64,000 nt of DNA from Patiria miniata (lineage: Eukaryota; Echinodermata; Asteroidea; Valvatida; Asterinidae), in assembly GCF_015706575.1 (NCBI RefSeq), contig NW_024037069.1, positions 38,275,315 through 38,339,314 of the forward strand, written 5' to 3'. The position numbers and the translations under genes are program-made. Of the stretch, positions 45,919-59,035 are shown piece after piece. Below the pieces are notes generated by a model. It worked only from the letters and a program-made list of their open reading frames with translations, did no database searches and was not told the DNA's origin. Position 1 is the first letter of the stretch, and every line of letters starts with the position of its first letter.

Positions 45919-48900
45919 GTAGGTCAAAAATAATCTTTGGAAAATATTAATTGGGTTTTTGTTTGGTACAGAAAGTAATCGTAAGGTGCTTAGCCTATCC
46001 TTAGTCTAGCATTCATCGCCAATGTCCAAGATATCGACCTCAGGAAGCTAGAACATTTTCAGAAATTCTGTCGTGATGAACAATCCTATGGCTATAATTT
46101 CGTTTTCCCTAATTTTGCTATTTCTGTAATTCCAATCAACATTGACTCCGCTTGCTACTTACATCGTGTCATAACGAAGTGACATTCATCTTTAAAAAAT
46201 TCAATATTTTTCCTAATGACAATGTTTCAAATGTACAAGCGTAAATTGTCGTGCGTTTTGGGAATCTGGGGTATGTGAGCTGACATTATTTAGGACAGAT
46301 TACGTAAAATGTAAACGTCTCACTTTCCTATGAAGACCCTCAACCATGTTGTTTTAATTTTATATAAGATCGACTTTCATCTCAGCCTGACCCTGCAATT
46401 TTATCCGAATAAGCTGTGATTTGATTAGTACCAAAGTTAAGCCCGGGTGTCCTTCCTCCTACGAGTGTACTACTCGTGCACATTATGGGCTATACAAAAG
46501 TAGTATCCCTTTAACAGAAAAAAAAAATCAATCGGGAACTCCAAGGTCAAGGAAAAGACATCTCGAGTAATTGCGATCAGTGATTCGGAATAAAAGCCAT
46601 AGCATTGCCATATCTACCCCGAGTGCGTAGACGTTAGATTGCCGTATAGAAATACAAAATGTAGTTCGTCCTTCTGACGTATTTACCTTTTAAAATCAAG
46701 GACGACAAAAACGATTCTCATTTTAGAATTGTTTCTGTGTGAAACCATATCTCGGGTGATGGACTTTGGAACAAAAAGAATCAGGCCTCATTCGGGAGAA
46801 AAGCTTTTATGCACTGTAAAATGACCTCGTCACGTTTCTTTAAGGCTCGTTTATTCGATTAGTCTCCTTGCAGCGAGACACATCCCATTCCAGGTTTTAC
46901 CATACCAAATTTTATTCTCAGCAGCAAGTTTTTACCTCACATGAACATTTTATTGTGTTATCTTAATTCTTCTAAGCTTGAACGATAAAACATCGTAATA
47001 ACTGGTACCTTTTTCTACCTAAAGTTATGAGTTGATACTATACCTGTTTTACAACTTATGGGTAAGGTAGCTTCGAGCGAAACAGTTATAGCTAACCATA
47101 GTTCGACTAACTTCACTCGAACGCAGGATGGTTGGACTACTCTAGTCCAAACTCGTCCCCAGGGATCACTTTGTTTTGTTTTCAACCTCGTTTCCTATAT
47201 TAATCCCTGGGTTAAATTGCTTCCTGTAATCTGATTCGCCACAGCAATAGCAAGTAATGGATTTACATCATATATACTTGGTGTGTTTATTACCAGTTTG
47301 CATATTTTAACATCCACTGTGATTTACTACGTCTACTCCAGCTTGCCCGAACTTGCTCTTATGTTAAAAAAGGCTGGATCCCATCCCGTGATTATGTTGA
47401 CCTATTTCATAGGCACCATTCCCTTGGGGTACCATACTTGACAAAGATGTTTTCGTGATATAGTCTGGTGTGGTCATATTTCTTGAGGACTGCGAAGGTG
47501 CTAATCCGAAATGAACATTGGTGCACGTCACCGTGACAGGTCGTTCACGATTAATGTGTCGGGGCAATAACCGTGAATTCTCCAACCCATATCGAAGATG
47601 AGGCACTAACACTCCTAGGGCCTATGCTTAAAAGTGTGCTTTGGGGCCAAGGGGGGAAAATGCGAATAAACAAGGAAAACAAATTCCCTGATAATGGATA
47701 CGTGCATTTTAATTTCATAACTTTGGTCATAGTTCATGAAAAATGTTAATTTCCTGTATTTTCATATTGCTTAATACCACTTTCAAGTGTTTGTTGTTGT
47801 TGATGTTAAAGTTGGCGTTGTTAGTGATCGATGGTGTTTTTCTGTCTGTTTTTTTCCCGATGGCATTTTAGCTTGCGCGTTATGCGTTGTGACGGGCTCT
47901 ACCAAACCTAATTTTACTAAGAGCTTTTTTTTTGTTACACACCCACACACAATGGATGACAGAATAGATGTTTGCAGTCAAGCTGCGAGAACATAAAACC
48001 AATGAATTCCCAACGAGTATATTTTTGGAGCCTCATTGTGACATGCAATCAGTTTGTTTAATCCCCAGAAAAAAAATGAATCTTTACCCGAGTTGTAGCT
48101 TCGAATGGTGCCCTAAGCACACCGAACTAAACGATATTTTGCAGGTGGCTTAGATCTGCAACCAATCTTGCGCCCCTCGTGGGATCAGAGCAGCGTCTGC
48201 TTCGCGCTCAACCGCTCTTGCGGGTTGATTGCAGCATCAAGTCGCGCACGCAGGCAGTAAAAAGCACAACCTCTCTCCGCAAGAACGATCCCGCGATTGC
48301 ATCGAAGGCCAAGGTCCCCGCACGCCGAGAGATCTGATGGCAATCGCAGAGTGTATACTCTATCTTGGTTGTTAATTAGAGATGAGCCGACAGTATCGCT
48401 ACCTGAGTATTGAAATTGTGTTGATAGTAGGAGATGCGTTTTCCGACTTTGTGACGTCAATTTACTGAGGAGCTTGAGGTGAAGGCTATATATACGTCTG
48501 TACTGATAACCATAACGTAAATATGGATGCGGCAATATAGCTCTGACCATAGAGGCATGCTCTGACATAGTGGTAGAAATTTGAAAATGAAAAAAAAACC
48601 CGGTGACTTATTATAACCATGTCTTTCTATGAAAATCACGTGTGTGAGGAATATGAAAACCATGTAGGCAGATATAACTGGCCAGTCATATACAACGTAT
48701 TGACCAAACATCATAACGATCGATGTCCAATTCTGCCGTTTTCATGAGAGGGATAAATATTTTATTTGTCTATGTCCTCGTCCTCCTTTTTTATAAGGAC
48801 AGTAATATCAAACATCTGTGACCCATACCCATGTCATAATTCCCTGACTTTTTCTTTCAATAATTGCTACGAGCGCGGTTAGTCATACATCGTTAGTTTT

Positions 48901-49351
48901 GCATTAATAAAGTTAGGCAGAGTTGGTGTTTAACATCATTCTCGCTTATTGCGCGGGCCGAGTTAATGAAAGGCATAAAGGCGTTCTCTAGCCAATATCA
49001 GGTGTCTATTCTGTAATTACATTTCCACTTGTTAAACAAGCTTTCTTTGTGGATTCCAAGTCGATGGTGCTCACCCGGTCTTTCACCCATCCAATATTTG
49101 CGCAGCCAGACGGAAATATCGATAAATTGGAAGGGCGGCAGGTGTTTTTGATATGGTAGCCTCCACAAGAACCTTGGCTGATACATTTCGAAGGGATGCA
49201 TGTCTCAAGGAGAATACAAGGTAACCTGGGTGCCTTTTCCCATCCTAAATTAACTTAGTCGATGGTGGATTCAATTTTTGAGCGATCTCGGTGAGTAGTA
49301 ATTTACTTTTAATGGGAACTGCTGTAGACTGACGTGAATATTTAGGTTTAA

Positions 49352-50396
49352 AGGGAATGTACATCATTGGCTTTTGCTGTAATTTTCAGAAATGAAGTAT
49401 TTGAGGGATCAGTAGTATAATAGATCAAATATTGTTACACTGATAAGTTTGAAGTTTTGTGTTCGAAAATGCTGGACTAAAACCAAGAAAAACAAAAGTG
49501 TTCAAGTTGTCTGGTTCCTTGACTCCACTTAAAGGGAATATACAACATTTGCAAACATCGAAAATAAAACTACCAAGTTTTTGCGAAATACCTTAATAGG
49601 ATGTTGGTAAATGACATTCTAAAGCATCCTGTAAAATTATGGCACCTGGTATACTGTCATTTTCAAGAAAAGTGGTATTTTTGTATCAATTTCCAACGCT
49701 GATCGGCCGATCAGCGTTGGAAACAACTGGCTTTTTTTCAAATACTGGCCCCAATTGACCATTGCACTTGTTTGCAATCGATTACAAACCTATGAACGGG
49801 TACGAGCCAGCTAGACTGGTTCCCTGACCTTACAATTCCCCAATGTATGTAAACTGCTCTGTTTCTTCTTATATGGAGTCAGGGAACCAGACTATAGGAA
49901 AATGATCGTTTTTCTTGATTTTTATAGCATTTTCGAACCCAAAACCTCCAAAAAGTCATTGTAACTATATTTGCTTTATATTTCCAACCCCCCAATTCCA
50001 TCCATTTCTGAAAATTACAGCAAAAGCAAATGATGTATATTCCCTTTAAGATGAAATTGATCAATTTATGAGATGCCGGAAAATTGTAAGGTAAGGGAAC
50101 CAGTCTAGCTGGCCTGCACCTGTTCATGAACATGTAATAGCAAACAAAATTTGGACTGGAAAAAAATGGTTAATTTGGAGCAGTAGTTGAAAAATAGTTG
50201 GGTTTTTCCAACAATGGTCGGCCGACCACCGTTGGGAATTTATACAAAAATCCCATTTTTCTTGAAAATGGCTTTACGCCAGGTGCCATAATTTTACAGG
50301 ATGCTTTAGACTGTCATTCACCAACGTCCTAGTAAGGTTTTTCGTAAAAAATTGGTAGTTTTGTTTTTCGATGATTGCAAATGTTGTATATTCCCT
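49352..50396. mobile_element. AGGGAAT-end TTAA MITE (copy X2, reverse) interrupted by copy X3
   Basis: The outer copy starts TTAA plus AGGGAATGTACATCATTGG and ends TTGTATATTCCCT plus TTAA (50397-50400), opposite in orientation to X1. Between 49533 and 50045 a forward copy X3 (AGGGAATATACA...GTATATTCCCT) is flanked by TTAA on both sides (49529-49532 and 50046-50049). Removing it restores CTCCACTTAAGATGAAATTG, matching CTCCACTAAAGATAAAATGG in inverted X1. Confidence 0.75.
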
Positions 50397-51056
50397 TTAA
50401 TCATTACTTGAACTGGGACTTTCTTTCGTCTTTGGTACAAAGCATTCAGGCATTCATTTAGCAGGAATGCAAAGGCTAACTAGGACAAACTTAAATTACA
50501 GCAAAGCCTATTCCTGGCCATAATGATTATTTTTTAGAAAGTGTTAATCAAGCTTGCGCATATCCAGCAACCAATATAGAAGCAATCCGTTTCAGTTTTA
50601 CAAAAAGCAACATTTAACATTCACGAAATATTTATGGGCTTGTTAACTTTACGCATTGTCTTTCCACGTATACGAGCTCTTACACAGGTCTGGTGCCCAT
50701 ACCTCGGTGCACTCTAATAGAGTATCATATTATATAACGGCTGCATAATTGGGGCTGATACCGGCACCTTGCGTGCAATTATCGCCCATTTTGCTGCAAG
50801 TCATCCGTAAGTCTTGTAATTGCGTATCGGCTTTATCCCACGGTTCGTATCAAGTTCACGTATCGTGGCGACGAGCCAGGCCTCGGTAGACTGAAGAGAC
50901 CTGCGCCATGAGGATATATCGGGATGCCTTATCTTATTACATGTGCATGAAGACATAGGCAACGCCCTGAAAGCGTCGGAAACTTGTTAGTGGTCAATGT
51001 CCGCCATGATAAATAAGATTTGTAACTTTGCATGGCTGGTAGTGTAAAGTATTGTT

Positions 51057-51381
51057 AGGGTTTGTGGTAACACCATGTGGAAGAAAGTCTTTTGAGAAGA
51101 TGTGTGGTTCTAAAAAGAACCGGTTAGTTGTGAAACTCGACGTTCTGATCAGTTTGCTCTGGTCGACTTCAGGAGAAAGCCGGACAGTCAGCATCCACAA
51201 CTCCATGCCTCAGCAATCATCCAGCCTTGTAAATGCAGCACCATCCACTCTGTCCGGCTTTCTCCTGGAGACGATCAGAGCACACCAACCGGAACGTCGA
51301 GATTCACGACTAACCGGTTCTCTTAAGAACCAGACAATCTTCTCAAATGACATTCTTCCACACGGTGTTACCGCAAAACCT
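51057..51381. mobile_element. 325-bp foldback element
   Basis: Inverted arms of about 130 bases carry GGTAACACCATGTGGAAGAA, AAGAACCGGTTAGT, CTCGACGTTC and CAGGAGAAAGCCGGACAG. The loop holds CTCAGCAATCATCCAGCC. A related arm fragment (GTGTGGTTCTTAGAAGAAC, GACGTTTCGAACAGTGTGCT) is at about 56690-56765. Non-coding. Confidence 0.65.
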
Positions 51382-51767
51382 CACTAGTCGGCCGTGATGG
51401 TTTTACCTTCTCTGTTTTCCCGTCCCACCGTCCTATCAACGAACGCTGCTGAACCCCAATTTCTTTGATCCCCGTTAGGTTGGTCACTACATTTGAATTA
51501 TGTCCAGTTCGTCCTTGACGGGTACACCCCAGTAAATCCGTCGGCAGAGCTCATGAATAAAAGTTATACACTCAAATTATTCTATATTAGAGAGTTCTTA
51601 GAGCCGTGGAATTGGGGGATTGAAGACATTCTGGCCCTGACCTCTGGCCTGGACTTAGGGCTTCCAATTCCGAGCATTTTGGATGCAATTGGGTCGGAAA
51701 GTGGCACTATTTACTAATTAAGCCATGTTGTGGAGGGATCTTTTTTTTTTCAAAGTGGCTAATTTTC

Positions 51768-51993
51768 CAGTTTAAGAAACATAATTCCTTTTAGGGGTGT
51801 ATGGTCTTCTTTGGGTGAGAATTTCTCCAAAACGTCAATGGTCAACCCACCAAAAAAAATGAAAAGAAAATGAAAGAGGACATGTTGATCATCATTTTCT
51901 GTGCAGTCCGAACACCTAGTACCTGTGAGAGTTTTAAGTATTTTAAAAAGAATTTTGAAGTATGGGGATTTATCACTGGTGTCTATGGGAATT
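51768..51993 (+). repeat. Dispersed GGTCTATGG-family repeat
   Basis: It shares GAATTTCTCC, AAGTATTTTAA and GTGTCTATGGGAA in the same order as 54487-54694 and the inverse of 22198-22405. The family is about 210-225 bp long; no clean termini were found. Confidence 0.45.
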
Positions 51994-52009
51994 TCTTTTT
52001 TTATACTAG

Positions 52010-52280
52010 GGTGCACCCTGACTAGCGCAGCAAGGCCACCGCGACAGAAGACGGCGCTATCAACAAGATGAATCAAATCCAGTCTCTGGAACTTTGGCAG
52101 CGCTACTCAGGAGATTCCGAGCATACCTAATACGCGCTGTTTTCAAGCTAATGCGCGCGTACCTGTGAGGTATAATGCTCGGAATTTCCTGGGTAGCGCT
52201 GTCAACATTCCCAATACTGGATCTGATTGTTGACAGCAACCTCTACTGCCGCGGTGGCTTCACCGCCCTCGTCAGAGACC
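52010..52280. repeat. 271-bp imperfect hairpin
   Basis: GGTGCACCCTGACTAGCGC at the left and the inverse of GGTCTCTGACGAGGGCGG at the right open arms that share GCCACCGCG, GGCAGCGCTAC and CCGAGCATACCT. The centre has ACGCGC words. It probably is a decayed foldback transposon. Confidence 0.55.
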
Positions 52281-53288
52281 AGCTTCATGTTATAGGAAGT
52301 AATTTCCAAATCTAATCCTGGACAATGGCTATCGATACAATTTGTTTTGTTAAATGACCCGGGTCAACACTTCCTTGTGCGCATGACGTGTGCGTGGAAT
52401 GAGTACGATCGTGGCGGTAATTTACCCACGATGCTTTGTGAAGACTTGGTTTCCTTCACAACATGCCATAAAAGCGGTCACCAGCGCCATTGGGGCATTG
52501 GGTACCAGTGAATATTCTCTGAAGTAGTCTAGTACATGTATCAGCCTCAATCAATGGCGTATCATTAGTTTTTGTCCACATTTCTGCTACAGTTTCACGA
52601 CACATGCCTATCTGGTCCAGCCCCAATTAATGCGCGTTAAAGCGAAACTTCACTCGATTGGGTTTTCGTAATGAAACTGATGATGAAAGCCAGCCCAAGC
52701 TATTAAGAAGACGATGCGATGCGATCGCCGATAAAACTGTGTCAGATGGCATTTTCTCACTCAACGGGTTTTAAGTGTCATTTTTTTACCCAATGGGACA
52801 ACGCACGGTTTGGAATCTAGGGCAGCATTTTGGAAGCAATATAGACTTAACATTAGTCAGCAATCAAAGATCTTATCGAACACTTAAAATTTTTACTGAA
52901 TAACAGATTGAAAAAATATTGAAACGTACTTGGTACAAATATTATAACAACATTAATGGAATTCACTTCGGTCCAAAATGTTGTTTTAACAATCAAGAAT
53001 TTTTTTGGGGTTGAATTTTTTGATTTTTGTTTTTTTCACTGATAAACTTCGTAAGGGTGGCGGGCTTTGGTGTGCGTTTACCAAACTGGTCCGAAAACGC
53101 GACTGTGCCTCTGTATTGATAGACCGTGACATAATATCCCATCAATTGCTAGGACAAAACTTGCCTGGGAATATTGAGATAATAGTACATGTACATAATT
53201 TCAGAATAATAATATCGTCAATTAGACTGTCACAAATTAGTATCATATTGTGTGTTTCATGTTATAAATTGAACTTAACATATTATAT

Positions 53289-53582
53289 ATCACCTCCGCC
53301 GAGGAGGTTATGTTTTCAACGGATTCTGTTGGTTGGTTGGTTTGTCTGTTAACAATATAACTCAAGAGGTTATGGACGGATTTGCATGAACTTTTTTTTT
53401 TAGTGTTGGTGCTTGGTACAAGTACAAATCGATCAGATATTGGAAGTAATCCGGATCTGGGTCTGAATCCAGGATTTGTTTAAAGGATTCTTCACCATTT
53501 GTGCGAGTAGTTCTTTTGGGTGTACTGACAATATGGCGGGGTATTGTTTAGCCTTTGCGGAGGTTTGCGCTCTCTGAGTGCT
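53289..53582 (+). mobile_element. CCTCCGCCGAGGAGG repeat widespread in marine animals
   Basis: It begins ACCTCCGCCGAGGAGGTTAT and ends GCGGAGGTTTGCGCTCTCTG plus AGTGC. In between are GTTATGGACGGATTTGCATG, AATCCGGATCTGGGTCTG and AAAGGATTCTTCACCATT. I recognise this order from repeats found in many marine invertebrate genomes; that recollection was not checked. Non-coding. Confidence 0.6.
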
Positions 53583-54486
53583 TTCTTGTTTGATATCGTT
53601 TGGAGATCGCTAAATGAATTGAAAACAAACACCATTTGCAACTGAATAGACTACTTGTTGTGAAACATAATTACTTTATACATGTATCAAATAAAAGTCA
53701 GATAGCACTTAAATGACAAACTAGAGAATAGAATCTAGGTTAGCATTCGTAGCTACAGCTACTTCATCAGATGCAAACATGTATGTGTAATTTGGGAATA
53801 ATATATATTCCACGTGTATATTGTTTCGTCGAAGAATTGAAATTATAAAAATTGCTTGGTTTTGATTTTTTCAAGTTTTAGTATCGTAGAGTTTTCATTT
53901 TATCTTGATAATATCGGCCTTATCGGCCTTTATGGTTTAATGCCGTACACTGTCTGATTGTGTTTCCGGGAGCGTGTAGATGTAAGCTGATTGAATGTAG
54001 CATTACATCCCTGGATTAAATCCACTGAGAAGACGAATACTATACCCTAAGTACTGCCCACAATGGGCTGGTTTTTGATTAGCTTCTGTATCGGATATTC
54101 CCTCTAGATTTCTCTGCTCACAGTGTTTCCAAGCAACGGTAATTCTGTGTTTTAACCACGCAAACAGTTTCAGATAGGTATAGGCCTTGTAGATTCTATA
54201 CCTTAAAGTTGTTATTCTGCCCGTAGGCGTACGTTCAGTGTGGGTAGCGTCGTTTCTTATGGGTGCAGATCTGTAAATAGGCCCAGAATTGCATGCGCGG
54301 GCCAAATCACAATTTGTAACATTGAGGGTTGTGAACTTGAGGATTTTTAAAAATAAAAGAAGGGAGGAAGCCGTGAAGAGGTCTGCGAGCTCGTATTTCT
54401 ATGACATTAGGCCCTAAAATGGCTATATTTTGCAATGGAGCGTAGGCGTCTATTTTTAAAACAGTGATGGGCTTCAGGACTGCTTT

Positions 54487-54694
54487 TAAGGGTGATCATC
54501 TTTGGATAGAATTTTCCCCCAAAAGTTATTAGTTAAACCCCCCCCCCGAAAAAAAAAAGAACAGAAAATAACAGATCGTGAATTAAGAATTAAGCTTTAA
54601 TTCGATGGGTGTCTCAAACACCTTGGAGAATTGTGAGTATTTTAAATAATTTTTGGAAGTACGCGTAATTACCATTGTGATCTATGGGAGTCGA
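54487..54694 (+). repeat. Dispersed GGTCTATGG-family repeat
   Basis: GGTGATCATCTTTGGATAGA, ACACCTTGGAGAATTGTGAG and TGATCTATGGGAGTCG match the inverse of 22198-22405 with interruptions. Confidence 0.5.
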
Positions 54695-56329
54695 TTTGCA
54701 GGTCTCTCAGCAGGCTACTTCAAGGTGTGTTTTATTATGTTAATTCATTAACAATGAATGCACAAGATGTATACCAATGCGTTTCCCTGTTGAACAAAAG
54801 CACGCACCTCAAAGATGGCTGCAGTGCAAGCAATCTATTCATGAACGGTGACAGCGAAATGTTTCCGTGGCGATGAGTTTATGTAGACTTTATTTTCATA
54901 TTGTAAGAAGTGCATGTTGATTTGTGTAATTTGTAAGCAATGCAGGTTACCATTGTAGAATATATCCACGTTTCTTAGCCAAACAGAGAAAGATGTTTGT
55001 TGAGTTAAAGCATGTCAAAGGCGAAGACTGGTTTCAGCTGTTCGAGGTGTCGTTGGTGGACATTAGAGTAGCACAACATTGATGGAATATTAAAGCGATT
55101 AAAAAACACCAGGCGAATTAAATACCAAACATGTGACCACAGTGGCCAAGATTGATACATGAACGATTATGTTGAATGTACCGACCACCATTTTGATGCC
55201 GATAATGATTCAAACCAAATGCAATTTAACATAATCATCCGAGCTGTTTCCTCCGCCACGGCTGTGTATGTTACAATCGTCACAACCAGGGGGCTATTAA
55301 AACGTACCCATTACTTAATTGATATAGCTCTATACGAACATACCATTCATATCAGAAATATCTGTCCACAGGCTATATCCGCACGATATTGCAATGACAT
55401 ATATCATTAATTGTTATCCAGTTCACAACCTGGATCAACTTGAGATCCACAAAACTGCAGGCGATCTTTAAATTTAGTTTTGTTCAGGCGAGAACTAATC
55501 AAGGGCTTCCGTATACCCGTGTGCCATTTTTGCACGCCACAGTGCCACAAGAACGAGGTGTGATATTGATGTTAATTTAACGCGTGGAACATTTCGAGCC
55601 TTAAGCAGGTGCACGTAATACGCGCACCAGCTGTCTCCTGCTTTCTTTTTCTTTAGAAACGAAGGTCTTGGATCGAGCAAAAGTCATTTGTAATCAATTC
55701 GTGGCAAGCTGTGACCTTATTGTTGAGAGCCCATTCTTGTAGATTAGCAAACTGTGTTGATGGCTTAACACCACGTCAAAGTCTATTTTGATTTTGAACG
55801 TCTATTTCGTACTACTTGTAATTGTAACAATGTTGCCTATATTTACAAAGCGCACATATCCACCAGAAATGTTGTGCGCATGATTCTGTATCACAATTAA
55901 CCCTGCTCTTTCAGCCCATAACATATTCTATAGACCATCTCAACTCCCTGAGAGTATATAGACGAATGCGGGCACGTGGTCGCTGTACACTCACGAGGCC
56001 GCCATCAATGGAGAACCATCGTGCATGCTTTTGCACCAAGCAACTGCCCGGTGATGGATTATCTGAACTGTAGCTATGGCTTCGCCATTGAAGGGGGCCT
56101 TCGTGATAAACGTCATAGCGTGTCCAGATTGGTCCATATACACTACAACGCAATGCTGTCATTTCGGCGCAAAGCCACCTTTGCCGACACAGGTACCCAA
56201 TAGACCCATTATCATGTTGCGGCCATCTTGATTTTTTTCCATTCAAATCAACGTAACCAAAGCGCGGCTGGAAGGAAATATAGTCTGGTTCCCTTTTGCA
56301 CAAAAACATTATCATTCAGTAAATTTACT

Positions 56330-56530
56330 GGGTACAGGGAACATGACTGAAATGGTGGCAGCATGATAAAGGTCTATTACTCCTGGAGGAGAGAAGCAAT
56401 GGATGGCAAAGTGTCTTGCCCAAGAGTACACACACCACAACCTCTCAGACTGGACTTGAACCCACAACCTGCAGACTGATTGAAGAATTACCCACATAAT
56501 ATCAGTTGGATGCTCCAGACAAGGAGGCCT
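56330..56530 (-). mobile_element. tRNA-derived SINE fragment
   Basis: On the minus strand a box B-like GGTTGTGGGTTCAAGTCC is followed by CTCTTGGGCAAGACACTTTG and TCTCTCCTCCAGGAGTAAT, the core shared with 11690, 20172 and 31383. A further piece of the same SINE body (CCATCTCAACTCCCTGAGAG) lies at about 55937. Confidence 0.55.
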
Positions 56531-58619
56531 CGGCAATCCACTAATTCGATATAGATGACTTGCACTACAACGAGAGTAACCAACAATATTATTCCATGAG
56601 ACTTGTAAAGGTTTGCATGGGTGGACATTAGCAAAGTATGGTAGGTTTGCACTGAAACCGTGTGATGTGAAGTTAATCATTCTTGACTTGTGTGGTTCTT
56701 AGAAGAACGAGCTGTTTTAACTAGACGTTTCGAACAGTGTGCTCTGTTCATCGTCAGGAGACACTAACACTCAAGTTTGTATATAGTATTGTAACATTTT
56801 ACTATTTAGGCAAAACACTTCCCCTATACCAAGAGTAATGGCTGCCTGCTAGATGACTGTGTTCATCGTAAATATATGCTTCCAAAAGCGTTGTTAAATA
56901 CACAATGCTAAATCAAAGATGCGGTATACAATAGTCATCAACCTGAGATTTTGCAATGTAGGTTTTTTCCAGGTGAGATCTATATCTCTTGATAATCTAT
57001 TCAAAGTGCATGATGAAAAACGGGCAGGAAGCTGTGAGAAATGGAACCTTATACGGCAGCAGATTCAATTCTGCTGTAACTAAATAGCAATGCACGCGAT
57101 TGCTTGGTACTTAATTTTTTTGGCAGTATAAATTACGAATTCCTAACCCATCATGGCATTGATTGCTAGTGCGTTGACGAAGCAGGAGAGAGGCTCGTCT
57201 TTCGGGTTTTTTTTTGTGCATTTTGTTTCCGTTTCAAACAACAAAACTGCTCAAAATCTTAAGTAAGGTGCATATCAACTAACCTATGAAATTTCAAGCT
57301 CATTGGCTTTATTATACATTTTGAGAAAACAGAGAAAACATACGTATACAAATTGCTGGCTTTCGTTACTGGATTCCGTTGCCAACGCACTTTAAAAAAG
57401 TATGTCCGTGGGCACACCTTTTTAAATCCACCTTCAATGATAATTGTCTTCCAAACGGTATCTTTCTGGGCGGACTAATTTCACAGAGTATTTGGAACCA
57501 TTCCTATCTTCACGGGAAGCTTCCCTCCCCCATTAAATCTAAAGACCCGTTTGCGGGTAATTACAACATGTTCCTACGTGCTATAGCCTTTAAAGAATTC
57601 GGTCCAATCCTTCTTTCATTCCTCACCGCAAAGGCGAATCTCTTGCCAATTTATTCCTTAACAGAAAATGTTTATTTCATGTGAGGATGTGGTTATTTAT
57701 ACAATTGCGAATGGATATCGGACAGACAGATACTTGCCTTACTGAAAAAATAATGACTGAATATTAACACCTTTCTCTGAATCATGCTAGGGCGTAATAG
57801 GTTCCCATATTCGTTGAACCTGTAGAGTGGTGTCTCGCTAAGGTGTAAATTATGACGAAAAAATCCCAATTTGCTGCCAAAAAAAGAAAAGAAAGAAGTC
57901 TTGTTGCCTTATGAACAGGGGAGTTTGGTATAAAGAGCTACACAAGCATAAATATTGTTATGATATTTTGTATTTTTGAAACTTGTCTGTCTTCACTTAC
58001 TGTACTGAGGGTAATGTTGAAGTCTGGTTACCTAGCCCACACCTTGTACCAAACAAATCTTCAAAAACGATGGCCAACTTCACCGCCTAAGTGCCTGGCG
58101 AATACATGTTCCTTACAAAAAAAATAATAGAAATTTCCCGGTACATGTATTATTAAAGGTGTGACATCCTTCCCTTTAAAGTGGGAGGAAAATGCAGTGT
58201 GTGACACGCGAAGCTGTATAGTTGATCGCTTCGCTTACGAAATACCTACTGAAATATTAACAGTCTCCAAATAACGTATACGACTGGGGCATCATTGCAT
58301 CTGCGTAACGAGCGGAGCGGATTATGAGAACGGATTGGCTGGCACGCGTCGCAGTCAAGTGGCGTTATTGTGGTCGGATTTCACGCGTCCACCGTTCCCG
58401 GCCAAGTGTTTCAAGTAACTGTCAGAAGAACACTCGCACACTCCCAAGATGACGGGGATATTTTTTCTTATCAGGAGCTTGAAAGCTTGAAGATTTATGA
58501 ATTTCCACAAAACAAACACTCGGCGCGTTGATAAAAGCGTTGAGAAATAACAAGTGCACTCTTATTTTGACAGCCGAGAGGATACATCGAGGGGGGCTGT
58601 CAATCTGTAGGTTATTTTT

Positions 58620-58960
58620 TTAGGTCTATATTTTGATAGTCTTTTAGCTTTTAGGCCTTTATGCATTATTTTAATTATACGTTATTGACTTCGGCTGCGA
58701 ATTTTTTTATATTCCTTTTATGAAATAAACAATTGATAACAAATGTTTGTATTATTTCAGTGGCGACTCACGAGTGCCGTGAAAATAATGTAAAAGAAAG
58801 TTTTTTAGGTCTATATTTCAATGGTCTTTTAGCTTTTTATATTGTGATGGTAATGCATTATTTTTTATTATTGACTTCGGCTGCAATGTATGTTCTTTTA
58901 TGAAATAAACCATTGATAAGAAATGTTTTATTTCATTGGCGAGTCACGAAAAGAATTATA
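58620..58960 (+). repeat. Tandem duplication with a unit of about 185 bp
   Basis: TTAGGTCTATATTT, GTCTTTTAGCTTTT, TTATTGACTTCGGCTGC, TTTTATGAAATAAAC and ATTGATAA occur in the same order at 58620-58740 and 58805-58920. Both units continue into TATTTCAGTGGCGACTCACG or a variant. Unknown origin. Confidence 0.65.
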
Positions 58961-59035
58961 TCAATGGATGGATGGATTGGTAGGGCATTGTGTGGTGCAC
59001 TAGAGGTCGTCGGTTCAGACCCCTCTCCATCCATT
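58958..59035 (+). repeat. tRNA-like segment
   Basis: ATTGGTAGGGCATTGTGTGG and GGTCGTCGGTTCAGACCCC resemble box A and box B of a tRNA or SINE head. The flanking TGGATGGATGG and CCATCCATT arms pair. It is not convincing as a functional tRNA. Confidence 0.4.

Noticed and set aside
57379..57684. 101-residue open frame
   Set aside because: No recognised motif, no clear splice signals or conserved neighbours; it may be a chance frame in AT-rich sequence.
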